Positions 13,301 through 28,300 of a stretch of DNA of 64,000 bases are shown here, one piece after another. Both the position numbers and the translations under genes were made by a program. The stretch spans positions 36,566,990 to 36,630,989 of the forward strand of contig JAZBQD010000014.1 in NCBI GenBank assembly GCA_036583965.1, given 5' to 3'. The notes below the pieces were generated by a model. The model saw only the letters and a list, made by a program, of their open reading frames with translations, made no database searches and was not told where the DNA came from. Every line of letters starts with the position of its first letter. Within the stretch, counting starts at the first letter, position 1. Origin of the DNA: Prunella strophiata (taxonomy: Eukaryota; Chordata; Aves; Passeriformes; Prunellidae).

Positions 13301-16300
13301 GTGACAGTGCTTGTTCCCGAAGCTGCAGGCCAGCATGATGACTTCCCGACGCAAGCTCTCTGTCCAAATTAAAGAAAGCAATAAGGCTGCTTTAACAAAT
13401 GTGTCTGAATGTTTACAAAAAATACTTCTTATAACAGCGACAGCAACCAGTAGTTGGGCAACATATCAAAGACAATCTGGCTTTACAAATCTCAGAGTCA
13501 GTTTAATGCCTGCAACAAGCTAAAGAAAGGTCATGGATCAAAACCAGCCCCCATTTACATTTAGGCATTCTTCCCAACCTCTGTGGTCACATGTGTACAA
13601 GTTCTTAAAAATCCACTGTAATCAGATATTAAGTTAGGGCTTAGGAAATCATGTTCTCCCAACTTAAGAAAGAAGAATTCATCTCACAGCATGTTTCTGC
13701 TTTCCCTGCAACCCAGAATGGAAAAAGCATAAGGGTGACAAAGCTAAGAATTATGATTGATTTATGCTAAACATGACTAAATTTTAGGAGGGTGCATTTC
13801 TATAATTATATTTCACAAATAATCAATAAAAAAGTAAATATAACAGTACTCATGTTGGTATGATGCTTGAACAAGTGATTTGTTTAAATTGTTTGTTGGC
13901 CATCCAAGCTTCAGATACATTGATGCCACTTGTCTTAAAATATACTCCTGAGGAGAAAAAAGAAAAGTATATTTAAGGTTAAAAATAATTTATTTTACTT
14001 GAAATTTAAATACTCCTGACTAGTCTCTCTTTGTACCCTCAAATAATGTCCAATTCCAAAGACTTAGCAAAGCTACTTATAATTTTCCACTTAAATGTCC
14101 ACTTATATAATCTTCCTTCACTGCTACAGTAAGAAGCAGTCTCTAGATGAGCTACTTGATTAGATCCCTAGTATAAGACAATTTATTGTTATGAAATCCA
14201 TGAATTTCAGAAGTTTATTACATGCTACTTTGAATTCACAATGCACAGCTGAAAAATTACAAAAGCATCAATAGCTTTATTTCTACTTTGTGGCCAATCT
14301 TGACTACACTGTGCATGTTCACTTTTAAAAGAACACTGTTTTAATATCCATAGCCATGGCCAAAACATTATGTGGGTACAGTCAATTGACTTCAGAATAC
14401 ATAACAATGTGGCTGCAAATAAGCTTTGTACACTTAATGACACTATGCTTTAAGTTTAGGCTCCTGGTGTGCTTAAGGAACAAAACAAGCACAAGACATA
14501 TTTTAGCAACTTCTGCTTTTTACACAGATGACATATTTACATATTCTGACCAGTTTTGAAGAAAAACACTGCCTGTGTATTCAGTGTAATCTTTTTCCAG
14601 GGGAATTCACCAATTTGAAAAGGGAACTGAGATATACAGAACTGCATAGGAGACCATCTACTTTGTTATTACAGATGCATAGGCATGTATATATGTCAAC
14701 ACAAAAGAAGATTCATACTGCAGCTTTCTCTAGCAGATATGTTATTCTGTGACTAAAAAGACTTTTTATTTCCTCTGCTATCACCTCAGCTTTCAAAATT
14801 CCCTATCAGTAGTGATAAAACATAACCTAGCTGTGAATTTTACTGGTTTTATTTATTAAAATTGTGTTTTCTTTATACAAACATGTTTAAAAGTGAAATA
14901 GCAATGGCAGACTCCTAAGAATTTTTCTTTACAGTTAACAGCAGACTAAATATGCAAATTATTTCAACTGCATTTTACATTATGGCTCTGGTTTGCATGT
15001 AGGCCTTAGTATATGTTCTACAAAAATAATTTTCCATGTCATCAGGTAACTCTGTGTATATATATGGGGGGGGGGGGGGGGGTTTATCTATATATCTACA
15101 TATGGATTAATGTCTACATATATACATAGAGTTACTGCTAACTTTCTTCTCTCTGAGCATGGTGTCTGTGGTCACATACACACAAACAAATATATACATT
15201 TAAGAAAAAAGCATCCTTAGGCATTTCAGGCTTTAAAAAGCTCCTTCATTTGAAGGCTTTACAACATTACATAAAGTTACCATATGCTGGCTGTTGAAAA
15301 TATGTAGACTACATAAAATTCATAGTGAATAAAAACCCCAAGAGTTCATAATTGTCACTGGCTGCAGTCAAGCCCTGTGTACTTCATAAACCATGCTTCA
15401 GTGTTGCTACAGATAAATGTTAAAATATTTGCCATGTCTATCTTAATTATCTACTGCAAGCTATTACTGCTGTCCCTTTGGACACAATTATGAATGGGCT
15501 TTTGACTCAACGGTGATCTAATTCTTGTTAATTAAGGTAACTACATTGAATTCACCACGGATTTTGGGATGAAATAATGACTACAAATCTTTGCTTCAGT
15601 TGCATGTATTCTGTTCAGTTGCGCCTATATTTGCTGTTCTTGCTGATCTTGGGCATCTACCTAAATATCACCATGGGGCTCCTCAAAAGAGAAAATCTGG
15701 CAATAGAGTACTTTGACTCTTTTAAGTTAAATACTTTATTTGTCATAACATTTTACATGAGGGATAATTACCTTTCCTTCTTCTAGTCATATATGACTCA
15801 AACAACAGTTATCACTGTTCAATTGCAAATGAACCAAAGCTTGATAATTACTATGTTTAAATAAAGAGTAATCAGGAAGAAAGTTAATATCCCTAGGTCA
15901 TTAACAGTATCTGCCTGGGGAACAGTTCAAATCTTGGCAAGAATATGAGTGTAAGAGGCGAAAGGAAGAAAGGAAGGACAGACAGATGGAGAGAGTAAGT
16001 GGAAGAAAGAAAGGAAAAACAAGAGGAAGAAAGAGAGGAAGATTGTATCTCTTACATTGAAGATATTGTAGTTTTCTGTACGGTCCAGCAATTTATCTAG
16101 AGGATAAAGAGCTCGGCTGGCAGCATGCCAAGGCAGAAAATCTTTTTCCTCTGAAAGGTACCTCATAATCTCCAAAGGAATATTCTGAGGCAAATAACCA
16201 GCTCTGCACAATAAAAGAAGTTAGTATTAAATTGGTTTTCAGAAGATATTCACCATGGGGCATAAACAACTTCTTTTTTCCCCAAATGAAATTAAAATGC

Positions 16301-19300
16301 AGAAAAACATAATAAACTCAGTCACACTTTAATGACATAAAAATCAACCTTATAAAAAACCAGCAACTTGCAGTCTCTCCCAACACAGAGAAGCACACTG
16401 ACTTGATGAAGTAAGGCATGAACACACATGAAAGAAAACCAGACAAGCTATCCCTACTTTGAACAGATTCCTGTGGCTATGAAAGACATGAATGAAGAAG
16501 TAACTGCCTTTAAGGAAAAAAAAAAAAAATCAAAGAATATCCAAAACAAAAGGAAGGCGCTACTTTGTTGATTTGTAAGATAGAAAGCTGTCTGCATAAA
16601 ATCAACAACCAAAGGCATTTTGCTTGAGAAAACATTTCTAACTGACCATCAGCAACTGAAAATGACTAGTGCTGAAGAAAAACCTTTATTTTTATAGTTA
16701 TTCTCCTCACTCTTTTCTCTCTACTTTAGCACTTCCTTGTCTTCTATCCACCTTAAGTCATTTTGGAAGGATTTATCCAGTGATGTCACTTTGGTTCAGG
16801 ATGTTCCAGCACTTTGCTCATAAGTTATGGATCTTTTTCAGGTGTTTATAAATCAACAAGCTAAAATTTTGTCCCATTTTTTGCAATCATAAAAGACCTC
16901 CCCCTGCATGGGAAAGAGTCGGGGGGCAGGTACAGGAAGGATTCTGAAACAATAGCATTACATGTAAAATGCAATACAGACACAAGCATTTGAAAGTTAC
17001 TTTAAAAAGCAAATACAGAAAATGCCTAGCTTTAACTTTTATTCTCACTTTCTTTTTCAGAACATCACTTTTTTCTTAACTATCCAGACTGTAAAAACAA
17101 AGTGCAACCCTGTGGGTGTGAACTTTCCAGAAACAAACTGTCTACTTTTCTCCTGATGCAGGTGTTTAAATCCAAAGGAGTTAACTACCTGCCTAGAGAG
17201 GAGATACTGATTCTCTTTTCAGTAAATAGTTAAAATCAGCATGGTAGATTCCACAAAGTTCAATTCAATAGGCTGATATTAATAGGTATGATATAGCCTC
17301 ATAGACTAGTTTTTCTCCTTCATTGCACACGTTCCTTTAATTTCCATCAACGTGGAAGAAATGCAAACATGTAGCAAACAAAGAAAATTGCACACATTAG
17401 TACAGAAATTAACCAGTGCATACATGTTAATATAAATTTTGATTCTGCTGTAATAACATGTACAAACTGCCTCACTGCTTAAAATAGTTTCCTTGAAATG
17501 TGCACCACATCTTGCAGGCCTTCATTTTTTACACTCTCTGTTGGAAGAATTACACTATGTTCCCTTCATGTTCTCAGGAAAGAAGTGAATTTATGTAACA
17601 GGTTTCAAAAGTATCTATCCCACCCTCCAGTCTGCTTCATGTCATTTTTGTCCACATTTTATCAGCTCTGTTTTGAACTCTGGTTCCAGTACATACTCAA
17701 GCACAAAAAACAAGATCACTTGGGGAGCCCACTGTGCCAACTGAGGAACTGAGCAGATATGAAATGAAAATGGTAAAGCATTTAAGTAGGCAGTGGACGA
17801 AGTCCAATGCATCTGAAGACAGAAGGCTACTCCATTTTATAGGTCATGTTTCTGAAGCAGCAGAGTATCATTAAGATGAGTTCTATGTCTTAATACTTTG
17901 TAAAGATTTCTAACGTAATTAATGGAGCCAGAAGCATGCTAGACTGACTGCAATTAAAAATCTTGGAGATAATATTAGCAAAGAGGTACACTAGCTTAAA
18001 GTTGCATATATATCATTAGTTTCCAACAGAATTTGTGATTATTTTTACTGACTGATGTGATCAATATTAAAAAGTGTGGAGTAAGGACAAGAGGAGTAGC
18101 TCTAGGAAACATGCTGCTTAAGGAATAAACAGATTAATGTTTATTATAGCTGCAATAATAGACATTTAAGTTCAGGTTTTGAAATTAAATCTACCTATAC
18201 TAAGTGCAGAAAGAAAATCAACACTGCGAAACAGATTATTTCTTTTGTAGCTTAACTTCTCCATAAAAACATGTAAGTGAACTCAGAGATTGATCTCTTA
18301 TTCTTGAACTCAGAGCTTCCTGATGAGTTTCAAAATCATGATTCTTGGATGATGATAACTCACTCATCCTCTTCACAACAGCTGTTACTCTCATCACTCA
18401 CTTCTTCTAACTTCCAAATTTATCAGACTATTCAATTATGCCTGTCTCTCCCCCTGACTCTCACTTTTCCTATTGTTTCCCTCAGAGTACTGTGCAACTT
18501 ACATGAACAGAGGTGACAAAGTTAGATTTTTTCCTGTTTACTCATGAACCTCCTTTCCTTTCTGGGTATGACCCTAGAAGAGCTTATGCCCAGTGTCATC
18601 AGAATCACCCCCTCAACCACACATCAACCACTCAATCCCAAGAGAAGAGATGGGAATGAAGGGAAATTCTTGGGGATGAAGGGAGATTCTTGTCATTATT
18701 ATATAAATGACAACAAATTCATCACTTCAGATAATGGTTTAGAGGAAAAATGGTTATGGCTGCTGCAACTGATGTTAAACTCTTCTGTCAGCACATGCTG
18801 GGCAGTCCAGATGTTAAGATGAACCTCTGAGAGAACTTAAGCAATAACTTAAATCCTCTTACAGTGGCAGTGAAGACAGCAACTTTCCTGAAGAAAACAT
18901 AAGTGCTTCAGGAACATTACCTTGGCAGAATGGTCTTTATATTTTATATTATTTTATTTCATGGATGCCCACGGAAAACCATGATAGCCCTATTCTTTTA
19001 CCCTAGTTGCTAAGTCATGTTTATGAACTTTTTACTCCAAATACACTACAGTCCTAGACTATTTGGCATTAAATAGCTTCTGTCAAGGGAGTAAGTATAT
19101 TTATTGTTTCACCTTTTTCATAAAAAGTGGCATGTAATGTGTATGTTATAAATTATTAACCATATACTACAGTTTTCATACCCTGAGGAGTATTTTCATT
19201 CAGAAAAAAAAAAAATTAAAACCAAAAAGGAAAGATTTTAGAAAGGGTAAGGCCAAACGCTAAGGCTGCTAATTTCTTAAATTCATAGTTGAGAAAATAG

Positions 19301-22300
19301 GATATAAGGAGAAACTCTCACCCTAAACCATAAAAGAGATAAACCATGTATAAGAAGTCCTAAAATCCAGATCACAGATCTAGGACCTGTGTGAAGTGTC
19401 CTGGGAGGTAGCATGACTACCATGACAACCATCACAACCAGGTCAGCAGAAGACAGAACCTCAATAAAGCAGTGTGACTGTGTGGTCACAGAATATTAGC
19501 TATGCTCTAATATTCTGCATCTTCACAAAGCACAACAACTGGTTTCTTATTTCTGTGTTTTAGTACAGTCACACTCTTACACTAAAAGCTTGTCCAGTGC
19601 TAAGAGTGACTTCAAGACTCCTCTCTCCCAGGGAATACTGCATTCAGCAAGATGCACTGGGCTCACTTGAACAGTGGCAAACCAGACAAAGGGTGCTGGC
19701 ATGATTCTAGGATTCTCCTTCCCTAGCCATGGAGGCAATAAGGTTCAAAGATAGTTATATAGGATCTGGTCAGCAAAAGCACTTATGGAGTAGGACAATA
19801 ACCAAAATGAGGAGAGAAGGCAGAACAGAGAATGAGTCTGTTCTGAGTATCTCTGTGAGCTCTGTTGGAAAAACACAAATCTTGAAATGTTGAACAGAAA
19901 TGTTTCATAATCATTGTAGCAATAATATGAATACTAAAACTAGCAACCTTCCAATCAAAAGAAAAAATGTAAAATAATTTCCCTGTCATATAATTGCCTA
20001 GAAATAGCCACTCAAAGGTACTACAGAGTGTAAGTTTAGTACATACTGTACATGTGCAGCTTGACTTATTACTCCCTCTTTCAAGAAAGTCACTGGAAGG
20101 TCAGTGACAGAAATCCTTATATTTCTTGTGTCTTTTTAGCCATCAACCATATTGTTATCTTCAGTCCAGCAAAATTACTATCAGATATTGTCCATCAAAG
20201 CCTAAATACATGAGAGTCAGGGCTAAGAAAGAAGGTTCTTTTCTAGCCTAGCCATCTTGGAGGAAAATTGAAATATTGTCTGTCATTAGGGGAAGAACAG
20301 ATTATGAGCTATACTGAAACCAAGAAACAAGCATAACCACCACAGAAATACTATGATGTCTGAAACAGGTGCAGTTTTTTTCTAGGTATGTCTCCAGTAG
20401 CTACCTGGGAATTTTAGCAAGCATGTATCTCTTCCTTAAAAAATTACACAGAGGAACCTGGGATAGTTTTGCAAGTATTTTAACAGATAAATTAGTTAAA
20501 TCAAACAGTGTTGATACATAAACAGTGGCTGAAAGCATACTGATGTTCAGGTAAAACATTTCTCAAGGGCAAGGTTAAAAACTTTACAAAACTTCATCTA
20601 TAGTACCCATAATTAAAAGAGCCTGAAGAACTCATCTAGTGTCTCCCTACCCAAAGCAGATTCATACCAGTGCCATTCCTGACAGAAATTTGTTTTGTTT
20701 ATATAGGCCTCTACCAATGGATATCCTAGGAACACAACTGTTTCACTACTGCTCTGCCAAGAGGAGATAAGAATATCATAGCTCTGATCTTTGGCCCTGT
20801 AAATATTCACAGAAGAGTACCAACAGATCTATTTCATGTTATATACAAAATGATCTGTTGTTTACATATCTTCAGTATAAACTACAAAAAGCAGACATCC
20901 GTCTTTACAGTATTTCAGATTAGAGAGTTTCAAGTCTGACATCATGGGTCATACAGAAAGCAGCCTAGACTTAAAACAGCCTCTACAACCCCTCTCTAAG
21001 CCAACTTTCCCCAGACTGAGTAATTTGAAACACATGACTACAAAAGCAAAATTTAACCAAAAAGATCACATTTGAGATACTTCATTGCTTCATCAATTTT
21101 TACATAACTGTCCTAACCCATCAGTTTACCACCATGTCAATCATTCTGAAGCCACCACAACACATGAGAGCCTGTGTTAGAACACAGCACCACATGAATT
21201 TTGTCTTACTATCTATGTTCCTGATTTCACAGTTGCCTGCCAAACTGAAGAGGAGAACAGGAAGAACAGCAATGTGGACTGGCAAAAAGACCTGGTTTAG
21301 TTATTAGACAAATAATCTCTATATAAACATCCTGGTTCAGCAGGTTTTTCATGCCAAAGGAGACTGCTGACAAACTGTATAGCAAATGTGATCTATCATT
21401 TTTATGAAAGGGCAGAGGTGGAAAAAGATTTTCCAGAAGTTATATATAAGTATTATGTGGTTTATGATATCATATCATATAATATCATAATCACCATTGC
21501 TTTAACAAGGTACTATCCTGCTTACACTGAAGAAGTTGCTACAGTGGCCATTGCTACAGAGAAAAGTGGCAATGAACAGAAAAAGGAAGTACTGAGCATG
21601 GTAATGAAATATCCCTCACAAACAATTCCCAATAAAAATCTCATGGCAATCAAAAATAATCTTTAAATTACATGAGGTTTTAATAAGTCAGATAAAAGCA
21701 GAAGATCTAGATTATATTATGAAACATCAGTGTGTATTCAACTGCATTCTGACCTTGATTTGTTCTTTACACTGAGCCACTGAACTTATGGACAGATCCC
21801 AGCACATTCATTTTCCCCTTAGGGACAAAGTACCAAATGGTAGTGTAATTGCCAAGGGAAAATTATTACTCTGTTCTGAATTATTTCTATCATAAATCCA
21901 GCAGCAGTCAAACAGGCTCCGTCACAAAAACGACAGGGTTGCTGTACAGTGATGAGAGTCCCACATACAAGGGCACCATAAATCCTTTAGTCCCACCACC
22001 CAACAAAGACATTATAAGTCATCTGTTTAAATCAAAATTAGAAAATCCAAGCTGGCAGCAAACTGGTCTGCATTACAGAAACAATGGAAATTAGGTGATT
22101 TATTTGCTGCTGGTTTAAAACTTACCCTGCCTTGTCTGTTTCCTAGAAATGTGTAAAACATGACGAGCTTTTTGTCTAGGTAATTTTGAAGGGGTAAAAC
22201 ACAGCTCTTCAGAACACAGATGTGCAACTCAGATTAACATCAGTTCTGTTTCTGTGCATGTGCAATATATGAAGAATTAGACTATACTCATTAACTCCTG

Positions 22301-25300
22301 GAGACAGTTTAAAGTAAGCTGGGATTCTTAACAGTTGATTCATTCTTTTACTTTAACAGTCAAGTGTGTGGATTAGAATAACTCACAGAGAAACCTGGCA
22401 CTAATGAACATCTACATATAACTATAACTGTCTTTTTCATTTTTTCAGGACCTATCAAGGACTGGTGTCTCTACCAATGTATTCAAGATATTCTTTCCCA
22501 CAGTGCTTTAACAGCAATTCCTTGATAGCTGAGTAAAAACATATATGTTGAACCTTGACATGTCAAAAAAGCTTTGAGCAAGGTGACCCACAGGACTGGG
22601 AAATTAACTCTTGTAGTCACAGATTTCCCCTTCAACTCCTGCAGGGCTGGAAGTCAATGATTAAAACTTAGGATGACTGGCATCCCTGTTCAACCACAGA
22701 AGCTGCAGAAAGAATGTTTTATCATAGAAAACTAATGGACAATCTGTAAAAAAGACCCTGTGATCTCCAGTATCAAAGAATAATTTGCCCCATCCTTCCC
22801 TCCCAGGATTTAGCTGACTTTATATAAGGACCATGTAAGGACTTTATTTTACTAAGATGCCAAAGTGACTTGATGGAGGCATTATGATCTGTACCAGCTA
22901 TGGACCTCCACATAAACAGGAGAGGAATGCATATCTGCTCTTTGATGAATACAACAGCAAATTTTGGCTTACGAGATCATTTTAGGAACTACATTTAATT
23001 AGCATTCAATGTCTCCAACATTTAAAGATTCAGAGAGTACGACAGTTTCAAGTGAAGCCTGTTTCTTATTATGTTTTCTCACATGCAAAATATTTAAGGA
23101 CTCTTCAAGTGACATTCAACTCCACATAAGTGCATTTGAAGCATCCTACAAAGAATAGTTCAAATTCAATGCAATTATCAGAGTATTATGTGGCTTAAAT
23201 TATCTTGCACAGTTTTAGAGTTGCCACATAAGCAAAGACTAATATTAATTTGAATTACTCACCTCTTGAAAACAGAAGAAAACCTCAAATCTAAACCCTG
23301 CTATGCTTGTAAAAAAAAATCCTTCAAACTGTAGTTCACAATCTCTCATTTCCTCTTCTTCCCCATACGAAAAGGAAAATGAATTAAAAAGGAGTAATAC
23401 AAGAAGAAAAGGAATAATCTTACAGCTAAAAATTAAGGCTATGCAGTAAGGTATGTCAGGTTTTTCATCATCATGAAAACATGATTTTTGAGAAGTATGT
23501 AATTCTACCGGGCTACATTAAGTAAAGAAATTTGAATGTATTTCAGGGGCTAATAGACATCAATTTCAGATGACTCAATTATTATGTGTTATTTATTTTT
23601 TTTCTTGGTGATTTTTGTTGGGAAGGGTAGAATGAAACAGCTCTTCTATTCATTAAGTTGTCAACAGGTGATGATATCTATGAGAGCATGTTTGAGCGGA
23701 ATCAAAATTGAGTTAGTTTATTATTATGCACAATACTTTTCCATCACTCCCTGTTTGCCTGGTCTAATGTTTATAATTTGCATATCAGTCACTCAAGTGA
23801 AATATGTGCTTAAAAGCTAGAAACTTCACATGGATAGCAAAGAATTTCGATCTTGAGAACACACACATACAATCCAAATTTTGTTTGCCAGAATATCTAC
23901 AGAATTGGATATTCCTTTTCTAAAGGCAATTCCCAATAAACATATTTATAATAAAAGAGTCTCTGAAATTCTCTTAAACCCTCACCTATTCTCTTATCTC
24001 CACTTTGCAGAGAGGAAGAAGACACAAACAATTTAAGTTATTTTACTAAGATCCCCTAGGAAGACTACAGCAGAAACAGTATCCCAGGTTTCTTCAGTCC
24101 CTGTGCCTTAGTGATAACACAGTCCTTCCTGTCATTTATTGCTTGATTTCTGGGTAGAGGAAAACACACTTCTAGACAGATAGGAAGGAGCTAGTCTATT
24201 ACAACATTCCAGCAGATAGAGCATACATGGACAAAGATCAGACCTCCTCTAGACAACAATCCTGGTCAAAAGCAATCAGATAAGCTCAAAAAGTAGGATC
24301 ATTTCTGAGAAGCAATAGTGCAGTCAGGTCAAAACAGCAGGCCAAGCACTGACTAGCCTGTGACAGCAGACCTCTTTATGCTAGTGAGGCATCAGTCTTG
24401 TCTTTTATAATTAGAAAAGTTGGTTTATGCCTTCATTTGTAAACTCTTTGCTGATGCTAGGAAAGGCAAGGTGTTTATACCAGCACCTCCAGCTTCTCAG
24501 AGTACCTTGGTTTTGCTGCCTTAACCAATGCAGCAGAAGGATCTTTTGCTCTCCACATTAGTTCTGTCAGACCCATAGAAAGGAAAGTAATCAGGTTCTG
24601 GGGTAAGGGGTCAAAAAAGCTGCTTGTTTTGAGAGGACAGTTGAGGGAGGGAGGTAGAGACTAGGGCTGATCAAGCAGCTGTGGGGAAGAAAAAGGGCTA
24701 TGTAAATGATATGAAGTCCCAGGGAATGGATGCTTGCTTGCTATGAGGGAATAGGGTCCCCCAAAGAATGCCACAGGTTTTGAGGCTGTACAAAAACTTC
24801 CCCCTGCCCCACCAACACATTCCTCAAGCCATATTTGCAGCTCTTAGCCCTGTTTCCAGTATTGAAGATGCAAAGATGCCTTCAGCAAGCTCCACTCATT
24901 AACTCCTCTTCTTGTTTAACCTCAGACTCAAGTGTTTTCTGAAGCATAATTCAGACCTGGTTCAATTATTACTCCCAAAATTAATTTCAGATACTGTTCC
25001 CTTCCCCTCTCATTACACCACAGCCCCTGGTAGCTGCACTGCAACAAGGATACATCCATACCAAGCTGACTCCAGAGACCAGCTTGAACTCTGAGACTAA
25101 GACTATGTGGTAAAAAGAGAATGAGTTAACAACCACTAGCTAAAAATAACTCTGTCACTCCCTTGAAACCAGAGTCAAGTCTTCCTGACAGTTTATTCTG
25201 GATTTAGCTAAGAAAAGAGTTAATGTAGTTTACAGGATAAAACAATTACTGCTATAATTAGTCAGAAGTATCAGAAATAATTTAGGCAAATTTTGCTGGG

Positions 25301-28300
25301 ATATGACTAGACCAAGACCTTCCCTCTGCACTAAACACTTTGCAGTCAGATCTAAAAGGGTTGGTTTTTAGTACATGCTGAAGAGTCTTCAACTTCTTCC
25401 CTGACTCTCAGCAGGTATTTCTATCTTTCAAGACACTCTCACAGCACCAACACTTTCCTGGAATGTGCTGTACAATTTGCTTTACTGCCTTTAGCTATGT
25501 ATCAGGATCAGATGCACAAATGACACATACTACAAAAGCAGAACTGGTTTTTAGTGTGCTTAGTTACAGGAATTGCTTTGTTTCCTCTTGTTATGAACAC
25601 ACGCAAATGTTAGCTGAAATATGTGTCTCCACATAAAGCAGATATCAATGCTGTGATATGTCACAGAACATAGGGACTGACACGCAGCATATGGAATGAA
25701 TGATGGCTACCTTAAAATAATTGTAACTTTCTATTTTCTCTAAAAACGGCAAATCTACTTTGGCCCACTGAGAGAGTATTTATGTCAAAAGAAACCAAAC
25801 AACTTCTGTTGGAAACATATCTAAATCAATTGCTAGTGAACCATCACGAGAATTTGCCTGACAGTGAATGGGAGTTACTATGGCATCTGCTGAAATAATT
25901 CAGATGAGGCCTCATTTATTAAAACAGTAAATCTATACCACTATTAATCAAGCGTGATACAAAGTATTGATCTAATACTCCCTTAGCTGGTACTCAGAGG
26001 CACTAATTAAGGGAGCTGCATAACACATCTCGTTTTCCTCTGAGTTGAACTATTAGAAAATGCAATCAGGAGTAAAGACGAAGGCTAGACTAGAACAGCA
26101 GTTTACTAATTTAAATGGGTCCTATATGACTGTTTCTGAATAGCCCAGCAAAACAAAGTCAACAACCCTGAATGTGGCTGATGAAATTTTGAAGCATTTT
26201 GAAGTATATTAATTGTGCTGAGAATTTCTATCTTTGTCACCTATTTATTATCCAGACCCAGCATTTCACATGGATCCTAAATGCCTTGACTTCTCCTGAC
26301 ATTACACTGAACAGGACTTGAAGCAACACAAACAAGCCTAACATGGAACCAATTAGCCCACATATGTTGGAAGAAGACTTCAAATGCTACAAGAAATGAA
26401 ATCTTAATCTCAGTGAAGGAAATAGCAATGAAGATCACTTCAATTGCATAGTTTAGCTTTGCAGTGCATGTATTTCCACCAGACATTTCAAGAAAACATT
26501 TTTCCAATTTAGCAGCAATAATTCTGGATTTTATATGGAAGTATATGAACTATAGTCTTAGTTACGAGTTAACTGTCAGTTTCCAGAAATAAGAACAGCT
26601 AATCATTATGTGGGTTGGTGCTGCCTCAGGTAGCTGAATGGATAATTTTTTTTCTCAGTGTCAAGACTCCACAGCCAGGAATTAATTTTTTAAGAAACAA
26701 TAAAATAGGGGGTTCTAAAGACATGATTTTCTAGATCCAAAAGGCTATACTTGATTAAGCAAGACTTACTTTTTAAATCAATTTCTCTCTAAAAGTTGGT
26801 GAGAAAGTGATCTGGAGTCACTGTTAGCTTACTTCAGTATTTTACTTCTGGAATCAATCTTGGAGTCAAATGCTCCAGCTGTTAAAGATAAATTGGCATC
26901 AAGGGAGGTAATTTGGGTTTGTATTTTGAAAAGTAGGCTGGTACTACCTTTTCCCTTAGACTTCGGTTTTATAGAGTCAGCAGAACTCACAGCTCGGAAA
27001 GAAACAAGCCACAAAGAATTGTTTAACAGCATTAAATAATACTGTTATTAAATAATGCTGTTATTAATTAAACAGAACTAAAAAATTCATCATTTATCTA
27101 TTTGCACCAGGATCCTGGTTTTGGTCTGGTGTAGGGAATTATGACAGAAAGGAACACTTATGAAGGCCATCTACAGCATGGAAGTCAGTTCACAGAAATT
27201 TTGAAGGTACATTTTTTTCTTGTTGCTCATTTCTGATACAGCTCTCCATATTTGTGAAGCCTACAGGGGCAAGCTTCATTTGAAGAGACTATAGCTCAAC
27301 CTGCCCCTAATCTGTGCATGGAAATGGACAGCACTCCAACACAGTCAGTCCATCCTTGGAGCCTAAGAACAATTACCAACGACACCGCTTCATGCTTTCT
27401 CATTCAGTGCTTACAGAACTGGAAACAACAATAGCTATTTTAGTTGACAGTAAAAGAGATATTCACAGTCACATCTGATTCAACACAGATTAATATTAAA
27501 CATAAACCAGACCTATTTCTTTCACATAATACTAGATCAAGTCAACCAGTTTAATGAGGGAAATCTTTTATGAAGATTTAGAGCCCATCAAGGAAGAACC
27601 AGGGGTGACACAACACTCCTAACATTAAGTGAGTAATTTATCTTATGTGGTTAAGTGGTTTTGAGAGCTCAGGTGAATGTTTCTCTCCTTTAACTGTCAG
27701 TGCACCACAAGGTGAGAATGTCAGATTTACAGGCATATCTTTGGGATGCCTAAAGTAAATTGGGAGGCATCCCACCTCACATACTCACTGACTCCTTATC
27801 CTAAGGAAAGAGAAGTTGACAATGTTACTCACACTCTTATGAAACAGTGCAACCTTTGTTAATTATTGTGACACTGCTTATTGGAGCTACCTGATCTGCC
27901 CTCTGCTCTGTTTAAGCTTAGATGAGAGCCACAGTTCTGTTTGTCTTCTTGAGGCTTCTGGGCTTTCTCAGCCAATGTTTACTGGTATCGTTTACTACAA
28001 TCAACATATTTTTAAATTCTACTTAAACCTCATACAAATCAAAATATAAAGAATCTTCCAGAAGAAGGGAAGAGGGAGTGTCAAGGTGCTAGTCATGGGA
28101 CATGAATTGCCATAAGCTATGTTCAAGTGTACGCATGCACTACAGCCAAGAACTACACTTAAAAATCTGAAAAACAAACAGGTTGTAACTTTCTTTTGTT
28201 GTTATTATTCCACTCAACTCTCCTTGACAAATGTTATATAAACCAAAATACAGCAAGAATGAAGATGGAATGTATTTCCATATAAAATGGACCAAAAAAT

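Larger units (their letters stand above)
13948..16055 (-). other. TRHDE intron f-g, 2.1 kb
   Basis: It begins with a C/U-rich tract in the transcript (15953-16045 on the plus strand, where it reads GA-rich). It also holds a 17-base G run flanked by AT repeats (15056-15130). Nothing coding is seen. Confidence 0.85.
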
